From assembly GCF_018320785.1 (NCBI RefSeq), contig NC_054881.1, positions 28,722,947 to 28,786,946 on the forward strand: a stretch of DNA of 64,000 nt, given 5' to 3'. Numbering within the stretch: the stretch's first letter is position 1; the number at the start of each line of letters is the position of its first letter. The notes beneath the pieces were generated by a model. That model saw only the letters and a list, made by a program, of their open reading frames with translations, ran no database searches and was not told the DNA's origin. This DNA comes from Cheilinus undulatus (Eukaryota; Chordata; Actinopteri; Labriformes; Labridae). Position numbers and translations under genes: made by a program. Positions 13,061-26,689 of the stretch are shown in pieces.

Positions 13061-15608
13061 AGCTATTTCACACCTGGCTGCTTTCTCCTAATATCCCCCA
13101 CTCCCAACACAGTGCTGCAGTGCAGTCATTAATTGAAAGGAGAGGGAAATCATATTCTCACTCCAGTTTAAAAAAAAAGAAATACAGTTGGTTGTCGACT
13201 AAGCTGAATACAGTGTGCACAAGTTAATATCCACGGTGCTGCCTGCAGCTGTAGCAATAGCCCCATTTTATAAAACATTAAACTGTGGTATTTTTATTTG
13301 TCAGGCAATGCTAAACTACAGTGAAGTACTAGAAACTTAAAGAGCACATTGTAATTTTCAGCATATTTATGTTAGCCGCAAGCTCTGTGGAGCCAACCTC
13401 ATAAACTTGAATATGGTTGTATTCACAAAATATGTTTGAGTGTAGAACTTTTTAAAGACAGGAATTCATTCAAATTAAAAAGCAGACACAAGGACACAGT
13501 TTCAGGCCTGTTGGGATGGTCTATGTCAGGACCTGGCAGTGTCAAGTTGACCCTATTTCCTCCTTTTTTTTGTACATCAAAATAATGCATAACAGGTGTA
13601 AAATATGTATATATTTTAACAGTTTATTTCAACTTTCTTCCACAATGCATTTTAACTTTACAGCTACTGTCATAGTTTCTGGGTTTTGACCTCCTTTGCA
13701 TTCTTCTTTGTCTTGTTTGTCTGCCTTTTTTGCTCTTTCTCTTTCTTTTTTCAGTCTCGGTTCCCTGCGGCTTCAGAATGAAGAGATTTCTTTGTCCAGT
13801 TCACTTCATAACTGCCTTGATAAGTCCTGTATTGATTGTGCTTGCTGATTAGAATTGATTCCACTCTGCACTGTATTTTCCTTTCTACTGGGTTCTTCCG
13901 TGTATGATGAGCACTTTTCAGTGGCCATTCATCAGAGCGACATTTTTGGACACCTCATCCCTGAGGGACAAAACAATTGCGCAACACAGCAAGAAAAGAA
14001 ACTGAAGTAAAATTTGAAGCTAGGGTGTTATAGAAAAAATCTGCTCTGTAAGAATTTTTGTGTTTTGTGGTTGTTTTTCCAGAAACAAAGACCTCCCCCA
14101 TACCATCCTCCAACGCACCACAAAAAGCTGAACCTCCAGTCGGCAGAGCTGCAAGGCTGCTTACATTTTTCTCCCCTTTGCTGTTAGGAATGCTGCTGCT
14201 GTTCATGTGGTGAGCAAATACCTGCACACACACTCATAATGAGTCTGCAGTCATCTTTGAATTGATTATGAGCTCAGCCATTCAGTCACATATTGGCAAG
14301 TTCATGCTTGTCTATTGATGTCAAGAGCATGTTTAATAGAACAAGAGCAACAACGATTGGGTGAGTTTGTTTTATGACCCAGCAGGGAGTCTTTCTTCAT
14401 ATTTTTCTCCAGAACCCCTGGAGGGACTGGGGTAAAATCCAATCCAAAGCTGTCCCATCCCATTAATTTTATAGTTCTACAGAGTAAATCATGTTGTAAA
14501 AGTACGTGTGCTGTCAGGAGGAAGATGTTTAACAATGGATGCTGAAAAGCTGAATGTCATGGCAACCTGACTAAAAGGTGTGCAAACAGGAATAGTTTTT
14601 GTCCTTGATTCAGCAAATAGTTAACATTGAAAAAGGACACACTCTGAATTAGTTCTTCAGCCAAATGACATCAAACACCTGCCACTCATTTTAACCACAG
14701 GAGAATGACCCAAGCCAGGTGAAATTCAATGAATTTGGTGATAATATTTTGAAGCCAAATATGCTTCATCTGAAAATAGTTGTTTCTTTAAAACACAGCA
14801 TAGTACCTACAGAAAAGAAAATGCATTTGTTGACTATATCTATTTTTTAAAATGCTAATATTTATATTTTGCAGTAGTGCTGCAATTTTGTCTGTAATGG
14901 TTTAACTGGTGTTGGATAGTGAACCTCTGTTTAACATTCTAATATATGGCTCACTTCCTGATTTCAAGACTTTATCATTGTCTTTGAAGATATGAGTACT
15001 ACTCGGGAAGAGCTTAGTGGGCAACAAAGTACTAATAATGTTAGAAAAGACTGGAAAACGTAAGAGTCTTTGCAGATGCTAATTTTTTTTGAAAGCAAAG
15101 CGTTTTGTATGAAAATTCCCAGTTTATGAAACTAAATTTATGGCCGCAGCATACTAAAGTTTGAGACAGATTGGTATAGAAAATGTATGGATTAAAAGAA
15201 GTTCACCTCAAGAAGCTTTAGCAGTATTAATATAATATATCATACAGGTATTTTTTTTTTGTAGTATAAGAATATTTTCAAGAAAATGTCTATGCTGTCC
15301 CACTAACAAAGAGTTGATTGTTTTCTTGAGATATATTTATTACTTTTTCGAAATTTACAAAATATATAGCATGAAAACATAAAGGCACCTTATTCTACAA
15401 AGAACACAGTGTACAAAGACTCCCACACGGTGAAAAGCTAATAAGTAAAAAATAATATGAAAAAAAAGGGAAGAGTTGATTGTTTGATGGAGTGTCTCAT
15501 TTGTGCTTCTCTCTCTCTCTCCAGATGTAAATATCGTATTCCTGAAGGGAGCAGGAGGAAGAAGAGGAGGGGAGAGGCTGGTCTTTTTCTATTTTGCACA
15601 TGTTTTGA

Positions 15609-15990
15609 GGACACAGTGCATTGATCATATCTGTCCATCATGCAATTACTCACCAAGATTACTTAGACATGAAATTAGACGATGATAATGCCATCGAGCA
15701 TTCTTTGATTAATGGTGACAAAGGAAATTCTTCAGAGGAACTTTTGGAAGCGCCATCATCAACATCACAATCATCCTGAACAACAGCCGCAGCAGCTGCA
15801 GCAGCAACAGGAGCAACAACAAACAAAATAACAGCAGCGTGTCGTACAAACAGACTTAGTATACCCCCTGGTGGTTTTGATGGGCCACAGCAGACTTTGT
15901 TTGGCAGACAGCAGAGTGGGAATCTCCTCTTCAGAACAAGAAAATCAACTCCTGGGATGACAAAAAATCTCTTCATGACCTGTTTATTAA
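15609..15990 (+). other. Coding-like stretch with one in-frame stop; identity unknown
   Basis: One plus-strand frame stays open from 15609 except for a single TGA at about 15777. The first part reads as an acidic, Ser-rich peptide (residues such as KLDDDNAIEHSLINGDKGNSSEE). The second part has an Ala/Thr-rich tract, then IPPGG, LFG and LLFRTRKSTPGMTKNLF. A strong acceptor-like pyrimidine tract ending CAG precedes it at about 15510-15524, but an in-frame TGA at 15606 separates the two. The short PPGG and FG-type motifs faintly recall small disordered proteins such as the Jupiter/JPT family, but I would not assign it. It could be a decayed exon, a pseudogene, or chance. Confidence 0.2.
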
Positions 15991-17344
15991 TTTTTTTTCT
16001 AATGATTAATTGCTAGTCTTAACTTTTGCGTTCTTTTGAAATGTAGGCCCTGTACAGACAAACACACACACACAGATTTAGAGCATTTGCATGTGTGTTT
16101 GTGTGTATAGTTACTGTAGCAGTCCACATACAGCTAAATCATCATGCCAAAGACTCAACTTCACCCCAACAAAATGGTTCCCAAACATCTCACTGAGCTT
16201 CCTGAAGCCTGTGTCTGCCTTCATTGAGGGTTCAAAACCCCAGAGAGATATGTGTGAGTGTGCGCGTAATTGTATGTATGTGTTTGACACCTGATTGCCA
16301 CCAACTCACAAGGAGTATCAATGAAACTTTGGATGGACCTGAGGAACCCTGCAGCTCCTGTTTGAGTAAAAGTTTCAACAAAGAGGCCACATAAATGCTC
16401 AGTCAGTCTGAATCTGTCAACGTGGATGACTGAATGAAACAGACGGAGTGAGTTGTTTTTGGATATGAAGACTAACACTTTGAAGAATTCAGTAACCATA
16501 GTCGGGCTTATTTAGACAGTTAGCTTTACACTCTGCTTTCAGCATCTGGCAAGGAAGACCTGGATTGTAAAAATAATAATAATGAAGTGGAATTGAGACT
16601 GAACAATTCTTTGCCACCTTATTGTTTTGGTTTCAACTTTGTATCAAGGATGACAAAGTTGGTTATTGAAAAATTGATACAAGCTTTGTTAGTTTTTCAT
16701 TCTGCTCTGTGCTGTAAAATATAACACAGTTTGCTTTCTGAAGCCTTTAAAACCATTTTAAAAAGTCTTTTTGCAGTTTACATTTAAATAGCCAATATCA
16801 CCAGTTAATATTATGTTATTCGAAGGAATATTGATGTGCTTTATTGTTTGTTTTTTATTTTATGGACAAATAATAAAAACACATAGAGGATTTTAGTTTT
16901 TTTTCAGACATTCATAATGGCTTAATTCCTTGATCCTATTTTGTAAACTATGATATGTAACTTTAACATTGAACAAAAAATTTATTATTTAATAATAATA
17001 ATGTATGTATTAGCAGTAGAATGTCGTAACCTGTACCTGGGGTCTTTTTTATAGATGTATATACAATGACAGGTTTCAACCATTAAATGTGACCATTTCA
17101 CAATGAATGATGATATACTGGTCTCATTGTGATTTTGATTTTCTCGCTTCTTTTTTGAAAGCACAATCTGTTTTCCTGATCATAACACTTAATCTGGATT
17201 AGTTTCCCCTTAGAAAATGAAACTACCCTCTTCATACCTAGTATGATACCTTGTTTGAATTCAGGGAGTGACTTCCTGTGCCTTCTGTTAGATCGGTATT
17301 TCCTATATAATGACACAGGTACCAGAAAAAAATCACACATTATT

Positions 17345-18525
17345 TATTTCAGTGATTCTTGATCAATTCTAAATCTCGAAGAATCAATATTTTTAAATGT
17401 ACTTGTTTAGTACATCCTGAGTGTATTATTACCACCAGACCCACTGCAAGTATTTTCCTCCGTGTGCTGTCTCAGACACAGATGCTCTAAGAAGTCGTTA
17501 GCTGTGCTGTTAGCATTAACAGCACTAGCTCTTAGTGTTAACATAGTTGTGTCTGACATGTTTAAATACTGTCAGCACTGTCTATTGAGCCCTGAGTTAC
17601 TCAGCCTGTCCAGTTTTCCCTAAAGTTAAGTTTTGAGACTTTCTGTGGATTCTACAATCTCAGGTAGGCTGTGAGGAAGCATGACCCGACGAATCTGCTA
17701 ACTGTGCTAAACTACAGTGATGTAGCCTACTTCAGGAATGGTTTAAATGCCTGAAATCACATCATACAGACACATTCACCCAGAGTAAAAAAATATAGCA
17801 TGAGCCAACAACCGCTGACTAGCACGGACAATAAAACAACAGGATTTAACATATGTTTTAAGTCAAAGACTGGTGTTACGGTTTAATGAGTGACCATGTA
17901 AACAGGTGACTATATGGCAAATGCATATGGGATAGTAACAGATATAGAAAACTTAAGGAGCCCCTGTATTCAGTTTTTCAATAAATTCGTATCTCATAAG
18001 TATATTTTAGACATAACAGAAAATATTCAGTGTTTAACAATGCTGTAACTATGATAACTGCTGACACTGCTGAAAAGTCACCAGTTAGCATGGTCTCTTG
18101 TTTTAACACCTGCTCTCCTACAGTATAATTTACAGTGAAGCCTCTGGATTTATGACCATTTTCTTCTGCTGATGAGTGTCTGATGAATACCTTTTTTGCT
18201 TGAGGCAACATATTTCATCCATATTAAAATATTTTGCAATATAAGCACACATTACTGTTTTCTTTGTTATCATTGTAATTAGTAGATTAAAAAATGCTAC
18301 AAATATGCTGAAAAAAAAAACATTACTTTTAGGACATCTTAATGAGCAATTTAATGTCAAATAATAATATACAGCCCCTTAATGCAGAGCAGACTGGAGC
18401 AGATGCTGAAACTGTCCCATCTTAATGAGAAATAAAAGAATCTGTTTGGATCTAAAATCAACTCTGAATCAAACTGTGACCCTAGAATCAAATCGAACTG
18501 TATTGTGAGACATTTAAAGATTCAC
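17345..18525 (+). mobile_element. Dispersed repeat copy B (uninterrupted)
   Basis: This is the second copy of the repeat at 9340-10241, sharing the landmarks listed there. The ends show a weak inverted match (GTGATTCTTGA at the left; complement of GTGAATCTTTAAA at the right). It is longer than copy A in the middle, with an extra stretch near 17740-17810. It preserves the TTAA that was used as the insertion target in copy A. Confidence 0.7.
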
Positions 18526-19738
18526 ATCTCTTATAATGCTGCACTAATCATCTGTTACACCTCAAATGGGATAATTTGATTCTCCCTTTGCCTTCCACTA
18601 TGTGTGATGTGAGGACAACTTGAGGAGATAGTCTCAGATAATGTACACAAGCATATTCAACTAACTATATTAGCTCTGTGTTCGTATTTCTATATAATAA
18701 GGTTGATGCTGTGATGTTAAAGGAGGTAGGACACGACCTTACATTCTTTAAAACATACAGTATGTAGAGCTCACTCAGAGCCTTAACACCTCACATTAGC
18801 CTACCTGGGTATTAGATTTGGTGTCATCAGCTGTGCTATTAGCAGGTGGCTCTGAAGAACATGCACAGTAAACACTGTGTTGTTGCTCACTGTTGTCTGT
18901 AACAAAACAAGCTTAGGTAAAGCAAAATATAAATATTAGCATAAATACTTACAAAAGTATTGTCAGCATACTACTATGTGAATTTGAGAAATTAAAACTG
19001 ACAATTTATTATATGATTTAGTTATCATCTGATTTTAGAAAGAAAACCTAGTATCTGGTAAATTTAGGGTGAATTTATTTCAAAACAATTGCTGCTGGTG
19101 GTTAAGCACTGGAAAAATGTTTTTTTCTACTCCCACTGCTTCTGAGGAGGTTCCACCTGAAGACATTTCTAATTTACAGCCCCCAGGGATTAAGGTGGAT
19201 ACATGGAGACGAGTTAACAGAGTTAGAGACATTTTTTAAACAGACGAGGCACAGGTGCAATTACTACTGAATATTAGCAGCATTGATGCATCTGTTTCTG
19301 CCCTGAAAACATATCTTCTTTCTTAAATTTTGAGGTAAATCCTTGTAACATTGAAGGGAATGTTTTCTTAAGCTGTCTTGGTGAGAGAGCATGCCTACAG
19401 ATTCTGATGAGTAATACCAGCAGTTACGGGGGCTGATTTGGGCTAAACTGAGGTATGAGCATGGTTTATCGTTCTCTGAATATTTCTTTGTTTTCCTTTG
19501 ACACTTAAAATCTATATTCAGTTGGCAGAACAACACAAGTTATTTGTCTTTTCAGTTGATTTAAATCGGCTATTCCTAAAAAAAATCATCTTTTAATATG
19601 TCAGGTGTTTAATGTAAAACAGGTTTAAGCTCAGACGGACTGAATCAAGGTTTTACCTTAAGGAAGAAGCAGTGGTGTGGCGTGGGGAACATTTCTGAGG
19701 AAACCAAGTGAGAGACAAGACCTCAAATGTACAAGCAT
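18526..19738. other. Intergenic, no feature recognised
   Basis: AT-rich with short frames only. I see no gene, RNA or transposon terminus. Confidence 0.45.
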
Positions 19739-20280
19739 ATACAGTGCTTAACAAATCTATTAGACCACCTGTCATATTTGTCTCAGAGACCATCCAGCAC
19801 CATGAAGTGCTTTAATGCAGACTCTTTCATTTTCAGTGAGCTCTCCATGTTTTACCATTTTGAACAGGAATGAAGAATTTCAAACTGAATTCACCCTTTT
19901 ATACCCAAATTTGAACCGGCTCACTGGGCTTCTCTGAGAAGTCAGAAATTAATCAAGCATAACATTCAACCACTAAAACTCATTTTTCTGTTCAGGAATG
20001 ATAGTAAAAAACTAAAATTTCACATACTAATCAAGAAATAATAATGTGCTTTCCAATTTTTTTCAGGTTTTGGTAAATGAGTAAATTTGAAAATTCATGG
20101 ATAACAATAATAATTTTATTTTAGCATTAAAAATATCAATTGGGTTAAAGAGCTTCTACATATTGGTGCATTAACCATTGCATAACATAAAAAATGATTT
20201 TGGTAACTACCAATGCTGTTAATTTAGGGCAGCTGTGGCATAAGCCTTACTTTGGGTGGTGGTCTAATAAATTTGTTAAG
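19739..20280 (+). mobile_element. Non-autonomous mariner/Tc1-like element
   Basis: The left end reads TACAGTGCTTAACAAATC then TATTAGACCACC. The right end is the inverted GGTGGTCTAATAAATTTGTT followed by AAG. The TA at the left is the usual mariner target, and the outermost bases of the right end (expected GCACTGTA) have been lost. No transposase frame is seen in the roughly 540 bp. Confidence 0.75.
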
Positions 20281-20474
20281 GGAGCTGAGGTATTTCGCTT
20301 TAGGAGAAAATGTAACATGTAAAGCTTTCACACACCAGATTACAATCATGACACTGACATGACACAATGTCTCTCTCTGTTTCTCTATCGCTCCTTATCA
20401 GCAAGTTACATAAAAGCAATCAAAGACACAAATCCCTACCTTAAAACATTACCTTTGAAAAGCCCACTAAGGGG

Positions 20475-21285
20475 CTGTAAACCAGGGGTTCTCAAACTTT
20501 TCAGGGCTAGGGACCCCTTACAGGGCAGAAAATTTTCCAAGGACCCCCACATAACCTTCACGCTGAATAAACGTGTTAACTGCCATTTGTACTCCTAGAT
20601 ATTGTATTTTAAACTCTTCAACCTAAATAAATTGTCCAATTGAGTGTGGCTTCTTACTTTTTTGTGATCCTTTAAACAGTCAAATAAGCAGAGCTCTGTG
20701 CTTTTTCTGAAGTTGTGGTCAGGTTCACCACTCGTGTTTTCTGGTGGGCATATTCCTCATCCTTTCGTTGGAAAAAATCTTTTGTTTTGTCCTTAAACTC
20801 TGTGCTTTAGCTTGGCGGGCTTCATGACTTCACATGAAGACACACAACACATTTTTGGTCTTCCGTCGTTGTTCTTAATAAAACCAAACTAAATCAAAGA
20901 TAGCTGTCATCATATTTTCTCAGTTTAGCTGGTTTGGGCATGGCATCACTTGATGAAGTGGACACGCTTAATTATCCATTGTTGCTAGCTGGACCTGTAC
21001 ACCGAATGTGTCCTGAGCAAAGTGACTGATGGGTGATGAGTGATAGATTTAGGTGATGTGTCGCATTCATATCTGAGATTTCATTGGCCCAAAGCTGACT
21101 TATGTGGGAGTCATTGGTTTTTTGTGTGGTTGTTTTTGGCACTGTAGTCCCCATATGTATCTATTTGCTTTTTTAATGACATGGCATTACTTTAATAATT
21201 TATTTTGAATTATTTCGCAGACCCCCAGGCTGGTGGGGACTCCCAGGGGTCCCCGGACCCCAGTTTGAGAACCACTGCTGTAAAC
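20475..21285 (+). mobile_element. Non-autonomous hAT element with intact 8-bp TSD
   Basis: The element occupies 20483-21277 (795 bp) between perfect CTGTAAAC direct repeats (20475-20482 and 21278-21285). Termini are CAGGGGTTCTCAAACTTTT at the left and the complement of CAGTGGTTCTCAAACTGGGG at the right. Subterminal GGACCCC motifs recur at both ends. No recognisable transposase is present. Confidence 0.9.
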
Positions 21286-24200
21286 AATCATAATCTCATC
21301 AATTCAGGCAACTTTACCTGAATCTGTTCATTTCTGCTAGCAAACAACCACAATAGTATAACTGTTTCAGTAAGCTAATCATCACACACTGATTAATCAA
21401 AACAAGTAACACTGAAGCATCACAACCAACCAAAAACATTCACACATAGCCAAAGAGCCAGTCAAACTGATAGTTAAGCCACAGAGAGAGAAGGAAATGT
21501 TTTTTTTTTCCTCAGCAAATTGGAAGAACAGTAGTCCTCTGTCTTTCACGGTCCTGTAGGGTTGTTATCAACCACACAGAGCGGCTAGCTAGCGATGCTA
21601 AACTCCTACGTCCTCAGTATTAATAAGAATCACAAAAAGTCTGTCTCCCTCCGCTTTTCCTTTTCCTTCTTCCATTGGTTTTGGAGTTGTCACGTGTCAG
21701 ATTTGGTCTTATTTTGCCACCATAGTAGCAATTAAGCAAAGCTGTTACTTCATAAAATCTCTGTATCTTCTGCCTCTGAGCTAATGTTGTTGGCTCTCTG
21801 AGAGTGGTCTCCTATTAGATCAATCAAGTTGATGCTATGCTATGATTTAACTGGTTTGGAACCCCAACAAATCACATTGTCATGACCATATTCTGGCTAA
21901 TTTTCGATTTTTTTTTCTTACCAAGGGATGCAAACTTAGCTGGCTTTCCCTCAGAAAAGAGTGAAATACTTCACAGCCACCTCAACTACACATGACTGAC
22001 CACGTAATAATCAGAAGGGCACTGTTTCACACATAGAGAGAAACGATGAACAGAAAAATGAAAGATAGGAGCAACAACAAGGAAAACTCACTGACACTAT
22101 CAAAGACAGTTGTTAAAATGACTTTCATAGCTGGAAAAAAACTGGGGAAGTCATGCTTCTCTTGATTTCCAGGATGAAACGCCACTGGGAATAAGTAAGA
22201 CTGTTCAGGTCCAAATTTGCTTTTAGCTAAGGGTTTCAACCCTTTGCAGGTATTTACCAGCTTTGTCCAGCAGATGTAAGACACTAACGGCAAAAATGTC
22301 TGGCTGAAATTATGCAAAATAAATAAAAAGTGAATAATTACAAACCACATATTATTAGCCTACCGAAAATGTGCTGCCAAGGAAGCTTGGCATCATGAGA
22401 TCATTGACAACAACCTCCTCTCTATGAGTGGCGAAGCTACTTCCTGTTCACTGTTGAGGTTTGTTTATCTATGTAACGCAGCACGTGGCTAACTAAGGCT
22501 GTGAACATTCATGTGGTCAATGTGAATAACATCAAACAAAGCTTATCTTTATTTGAGTGTAGAGCTACTGAAAACTAAACAGAGAAATTGATAGTATGGA
22601 AGGATTTTGATTCTGTTGTCAGTCAGCATTGAGTATATAGTTGTAGTGGACATTGGAGAGTGGGTGAATCTACTTGTGACCTGTTCTCAGGTGAAGTGGA
22701 AGTGTGTTAAACACAGAAATGTGTCTAGTGTAAACTTGAGTGTCAACAGTGTGCTAGCATAGTGGCAAGTGGATGCCATGGCTCAGCAGGTAAAATCAAC
22801 AGTGTTACAAACTCATGTCACAGTTGTTTTCATGGTAAATTGTTGATTAGCATATCACAAAAATGTCTATATCCTTACAGGTTAAATGTCATGTAGGCAA
22901 TTCTGACCCAATGACAGATCAAATAAATCACATTTCCTTAAATCCACATGGGTGCTTGAAACACTGATGTGTTAATGTATTGCCACGGCACTTTAAGATT
23001 TTTCAGCGACAGTAAGTGAATGACACCTGGCAAGTGTTTCTTGAGGATGAATTCATTAAAGGGTTAAATTTCTAGTTATTCTTACGAGGAGAGTTCAGTG
23101 AAAAATTTAGGAAAATTCAATTCCATAATGCTCATGAATACAAAAAAATTCTGAGCTGTTTAAAAAAACATGACTGTTTGATTCACTCCCTGCTGCTCCC
23201 GCTGAGAAAGAACAACCCATTCTGTGGCTTTTCCACTTTATTCTCTGTTCATGTTCACAGTTGAGAACGCATCACAAGAGAGGCAGAATTCACCTGATGA
23301 AGACCAGACCAGACCTTGTCAGTCACGCTCCCTTAAAACAAAAGGAGGATGTGACAGCAGCATGAAGTAATTCTTTCAATTTTATAGTCTTCCTGCTCGT
23401 TACCCAGCACCTGCAAAACACATGGACATGCGTTCACCTCTTGGAATGTTAATAGTTTTCGCCTAGCTTTAAAGGATAATTGTGCTTTATTAAGGCTTTA
23501 GTCAGAGCATATATTGCTTTCATTTCAGAATAGCTTAACTCTTACATCTCTAATTTAGCCAGAAACACATATATTCACCTAATGAAACCGTTTTAAAACA
23601 AGCCAAACGTTGACCTTCAAACTGTGAAAATGATCAACAGACTGTTTTGGTGATGTTTTCACCGTTTAGTTTCTTAAACAAACAAGTTTGGTATTCAAAG
23701 CTGGCCTTTGTTTGAAATCTCAAGGTCCCTGCGGTTAACTTGATGAGTATGATGTAATGATGGCAATGAGGCCTAACTGAGGAAAAAATAAAATCAAGCT
23801 GTAAAACCACTCTGAAACCAAGAACAGGCAACAAAAATGTGTTGCCTTCTACTCTCATTTAAAACATGATTAATACTCTCTATCACACACCAAACAGGGA
23901 AATATTTAATATAATATTTAATTTAATATGGATGGTAAAAATACCCCTTTGACCTTTAGCTGTCAGTCTCCGAGCCTCTCTTTCTCTTAAATCTGTCTCA
24001 CTGTCTCCCCCTCTCTCGCAAGATCTCTTTCCTTCAATATTCTGACAAGTTCTGGCAGGCCGTTCTGTAGAGCGAGGACAAATCAATACACCATCTAACA
24101 GCTGTCAGCTGGAGTCCTCTGTGCGAGTGTGTGTTAGTGTGTGAGTGTGTGTAAGTGTGTAGGTGTGCTGACTAGAGTGTATCTGCTGCTTAGGGTATTG

Positions 24201-25447
24201 CATTTATTACCCTTTCCTTCCTCCTTTCTTTTCTTTCTTATCCCTTCATCCCATCCTTTCTTTTTTTAAATGGGGTTGTCAATGAGAATCAGCTTATTAT
24301 TAACAATGACAAGGAGGGTAAGAAGACAACAACAGGAGAATGCTCCCACAAAGGTCTTTGTTTTTTGTATTTCAGATTTTCTAAAGTCAACAATAATGAT
24401 CATTATAATTACTAAATAACATTTATTCCTTCATCTGTTAACTCCGCTTTAATGACATTGGAAATGTTCAGCCATGCTCGCTATTGCTGCAACTATGATG
24501 TGATTCTCTCTAACATCAAATAAAGGGAAAGTGTGTTGCCGTTGGTCTGTGTGTGTGTGTGTATGTATGTGTGGGTGTGTGTGTGTCCATTTGGAGCCTG
24601 TCAGTTCCAGCAGCCTTGCTCTGCTCTAATGACCAGTTTGACCTTTTGCTGATAACTGGATGAGTGACACGATCTCTCCTTCACTTCCACTTCTGCAGTG
24701 CCTGCTGGCTTTCACCACTTTAAACAGTCAAATTGCTGCCTCCCTATCTTTGCTCTATGATTTCCTATATCTTTATATTACAATTCCAGTGCCTCTGTTC
24801 CTCACGCAGTATTTTAAATTTCATTTTTGGTACCTTGGAATAAGCTTTCTCATTCCTGCTTCTTAGTGCATTATGTCAACTGTTTTCTTGCGTAGTTTTA
24901 TTAAAGCAAGGAAAGGTTACTCTGAGGAGACTAGCAAGTGTGAGCCAGCTTTAGAAGCCCCCAACTGAAAAAAAAAGTCAAAGTCAGTCCCTCAAAATAC
25001 ATAAACATGCACTGAGTCACTAATAGTGCAGGACAGGTCAACCGGAGAAAGGAGAGAAGCACAGTGCATTGTGGTCAATGCTCCCCATATCAGCTACCTA
25101 CCTTCACTACTCCTGTGTGACTAGCTTGCTAATTGAAGCTGGGGGAAGACTCTGCTTCTGCACATTGATTGCACAGGCAGAGTGAGCACTGAGGTGGATT
25201 GGAAGGTAAGCTATCCAATCATTTACTCCAGACTGAATGAAGTGAGGGCATTGGCTCATTAAAGGCTACATCAGGATGCCATGTATTGATGTTGTTGGAT
25301 GTAAAAAGAATTTGAATGCATACACAAAGCTTTTTCAAGGAAACTGGTTACCATGGCTTTTATTTATGGTAGCCATAGCCACTACAAGTGTGTGTTCTGA
25401 TTCTTTCAATATGTGAGCAAACACTAAGACAAATAAAGAGGCTTATA
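21286..25447. other. Intergenic, no gene recognised
   Basis: Contains degenerate GT runs at about 24124-24165 and 24547-24586. The open frames, such as a hydrophobic one on the minus strand at 22027-22350, lack splice context or recognisable similarity. Confidence 0.45.
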
Positions 25448-26622
25448 TACAGTGCATTCACAAAGAATTCAGACCCCCTTCACTTTTTCAATGTTATGTT
25501 GCAGCCTGATGCTACTATCTGACACAGTTAATCAAGTTACCTAAGGTTGGGTTTTAATCTTGATTTTGTTCATGGTTATTTCCTGTTATTTTTTGTATTT
25601 TTACTGACATGTGTCAGTGGCTGCGTTTCCATTACCATTAGAAATGTGCAAAATCTAAATAGTGCAATAAAAAAGCTGGTAATGGAAACACCAGAATTTT
25701 GAAAAAACTCTCAAATATGGCTAAAAGACAGACAACATGGCGTGGTACGTGTGGACAGAAGAGGAGAGAAGACTTTTCTTAACATCATACTTATACCCTT
25801 ATACGTTGCTTTTGCCATACATACATATTTTGCCCTCTGAACTATCATCCGTTGCCTTCGTCTTTTGTTCAAAACTGTCAAGGCAACTGCTGTTGATGTT
25901 ATCATAACCGTACCAACACACAACAGGTTTTGAACGTCCAGCTTCCTTGCAGCAGAGTCATGCGAGATAAGATTTTACGAGTATTGTGAGGCTCATAACC
26001 GAAACTCCCTGCGATGGTAACACGTTCAAAGTGCAACGGTACTTTAAAAAAGAAATTTAAGAAATATCACAAATGAGATCATAGACACTGCCTGCAGAGC
26101 TCAGAGGCAGGATTGTTGCAAGGCACAGATCTTGGGAAGGCTGCAAAAAAGTTTTGCTGAACTGAAGGTTCCCAAGAGCACAGTGGCCTCCATAATTCTC
26201 AGATGGAGGAAGTTTGGCACGACCAAGACTCTTCCAAGAGCTGGTTGCCCAATCAAACTGAGGAATCGGGGAAGAAGGGCTCAGTAAGAGAGGTGACCAA
26301 GAACCTAATGGTCACTTTAACTGAACCGCACAGATGGAGATTGGACAAAGTTCCAGGAGGACAGCCAACACTGCAGTCCTCCTCTGATCTTGGTTTTATG
26401 GCAGAGCAGCTAGACAGAAGCCTCTCTTCAGTGCAAACACATGAAAGCTCACTTGGAGTTTTCAGAAAATCTAGCTTTTTTTTTTATCTTTAATAAATTT
26501 TCAAAAATTTCAAAAACTCTGTTTTCGCTTTGTCATTATGGGGAACTGAATGTAGAATAATGTTGGAAAAAATTATTTAAACTATTGTATTATCAGGCTT
26601 CAATGGAACGAAATTGAAAAAA
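25448..26622 (+). mobile_element. Degraded Tc1-like transposon, plus orientation, with an internal insertion
   Basis: The left terminus TACAGTGCATTCACAAAG followed by TTCAGACCCCC and TGTTGCAGCCTGATGCTAC is a typical fish Tc1 end. Remains of the transposase gene lie at about 26085-26440: in broken frames one can read RIVARHRSWEGCKK and a later segment with KNLMVTLTEPHRWR. The frame has stops and shifts, and the catalytic half is absent. The right terminus (CATTATGGGGAACTGAATGTAG onwards) is worn away after about 26622. A different element occupies about 25610-26050. A related copy lies in the opposite orientation at 31316-32072. Confidence 0.8.
25610..26050. mobile_element. Insertion with hairpin-forming ends inside the Tc1 copy
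   Basis: The Tc1 similarity breaks off here. The insert begins near GGCTGCGTTTCCATTACCA, and an inverted match, TGGTAATGGAAACAC, lies only about 40 bases further in, so this end can fold into a hairpin. CGAAACTCCCTGCGATGGTAAC near 26000 resembles a worn opposite end. It is probably a non-autonomous DNA transposon of unknown superfamily. Confidence 0.5.
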
Positions 26623-26689
26623 GTGGTCTTTTTGCATGAATTGCTGCATTGATGCAACGTGACGTCCTTTTGTAGCACTGCTGTGGTAT

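Larger units (their letters stand above)
11516..17344. other. Intergenic, mostly featureless
   Basis: Apart from a CT-rich tract (13034-13060) and a coding-like stretch at 15609-15990, described separately, I see no gene. Pyrimidine-rich patches at 12720-12860 and 13690-13750 have no exon-like context. Confidence 0.4.

Noticed and set aside
15659..15976. Minus-strand 105-codon frame with a poly-alanine tract
   Set aside because: The alanines come from CAG/GCTGC-type repeats read antisense; the plus-strand frame looks more coding-like, and neither has a recognised identity.
22027..22350. Minus-strand 107-codon hydrophobic frame
   Set aside because: No splice sites, no signal-peptide logic and no recognisable family; consistent with chance in AT-rich DNA.
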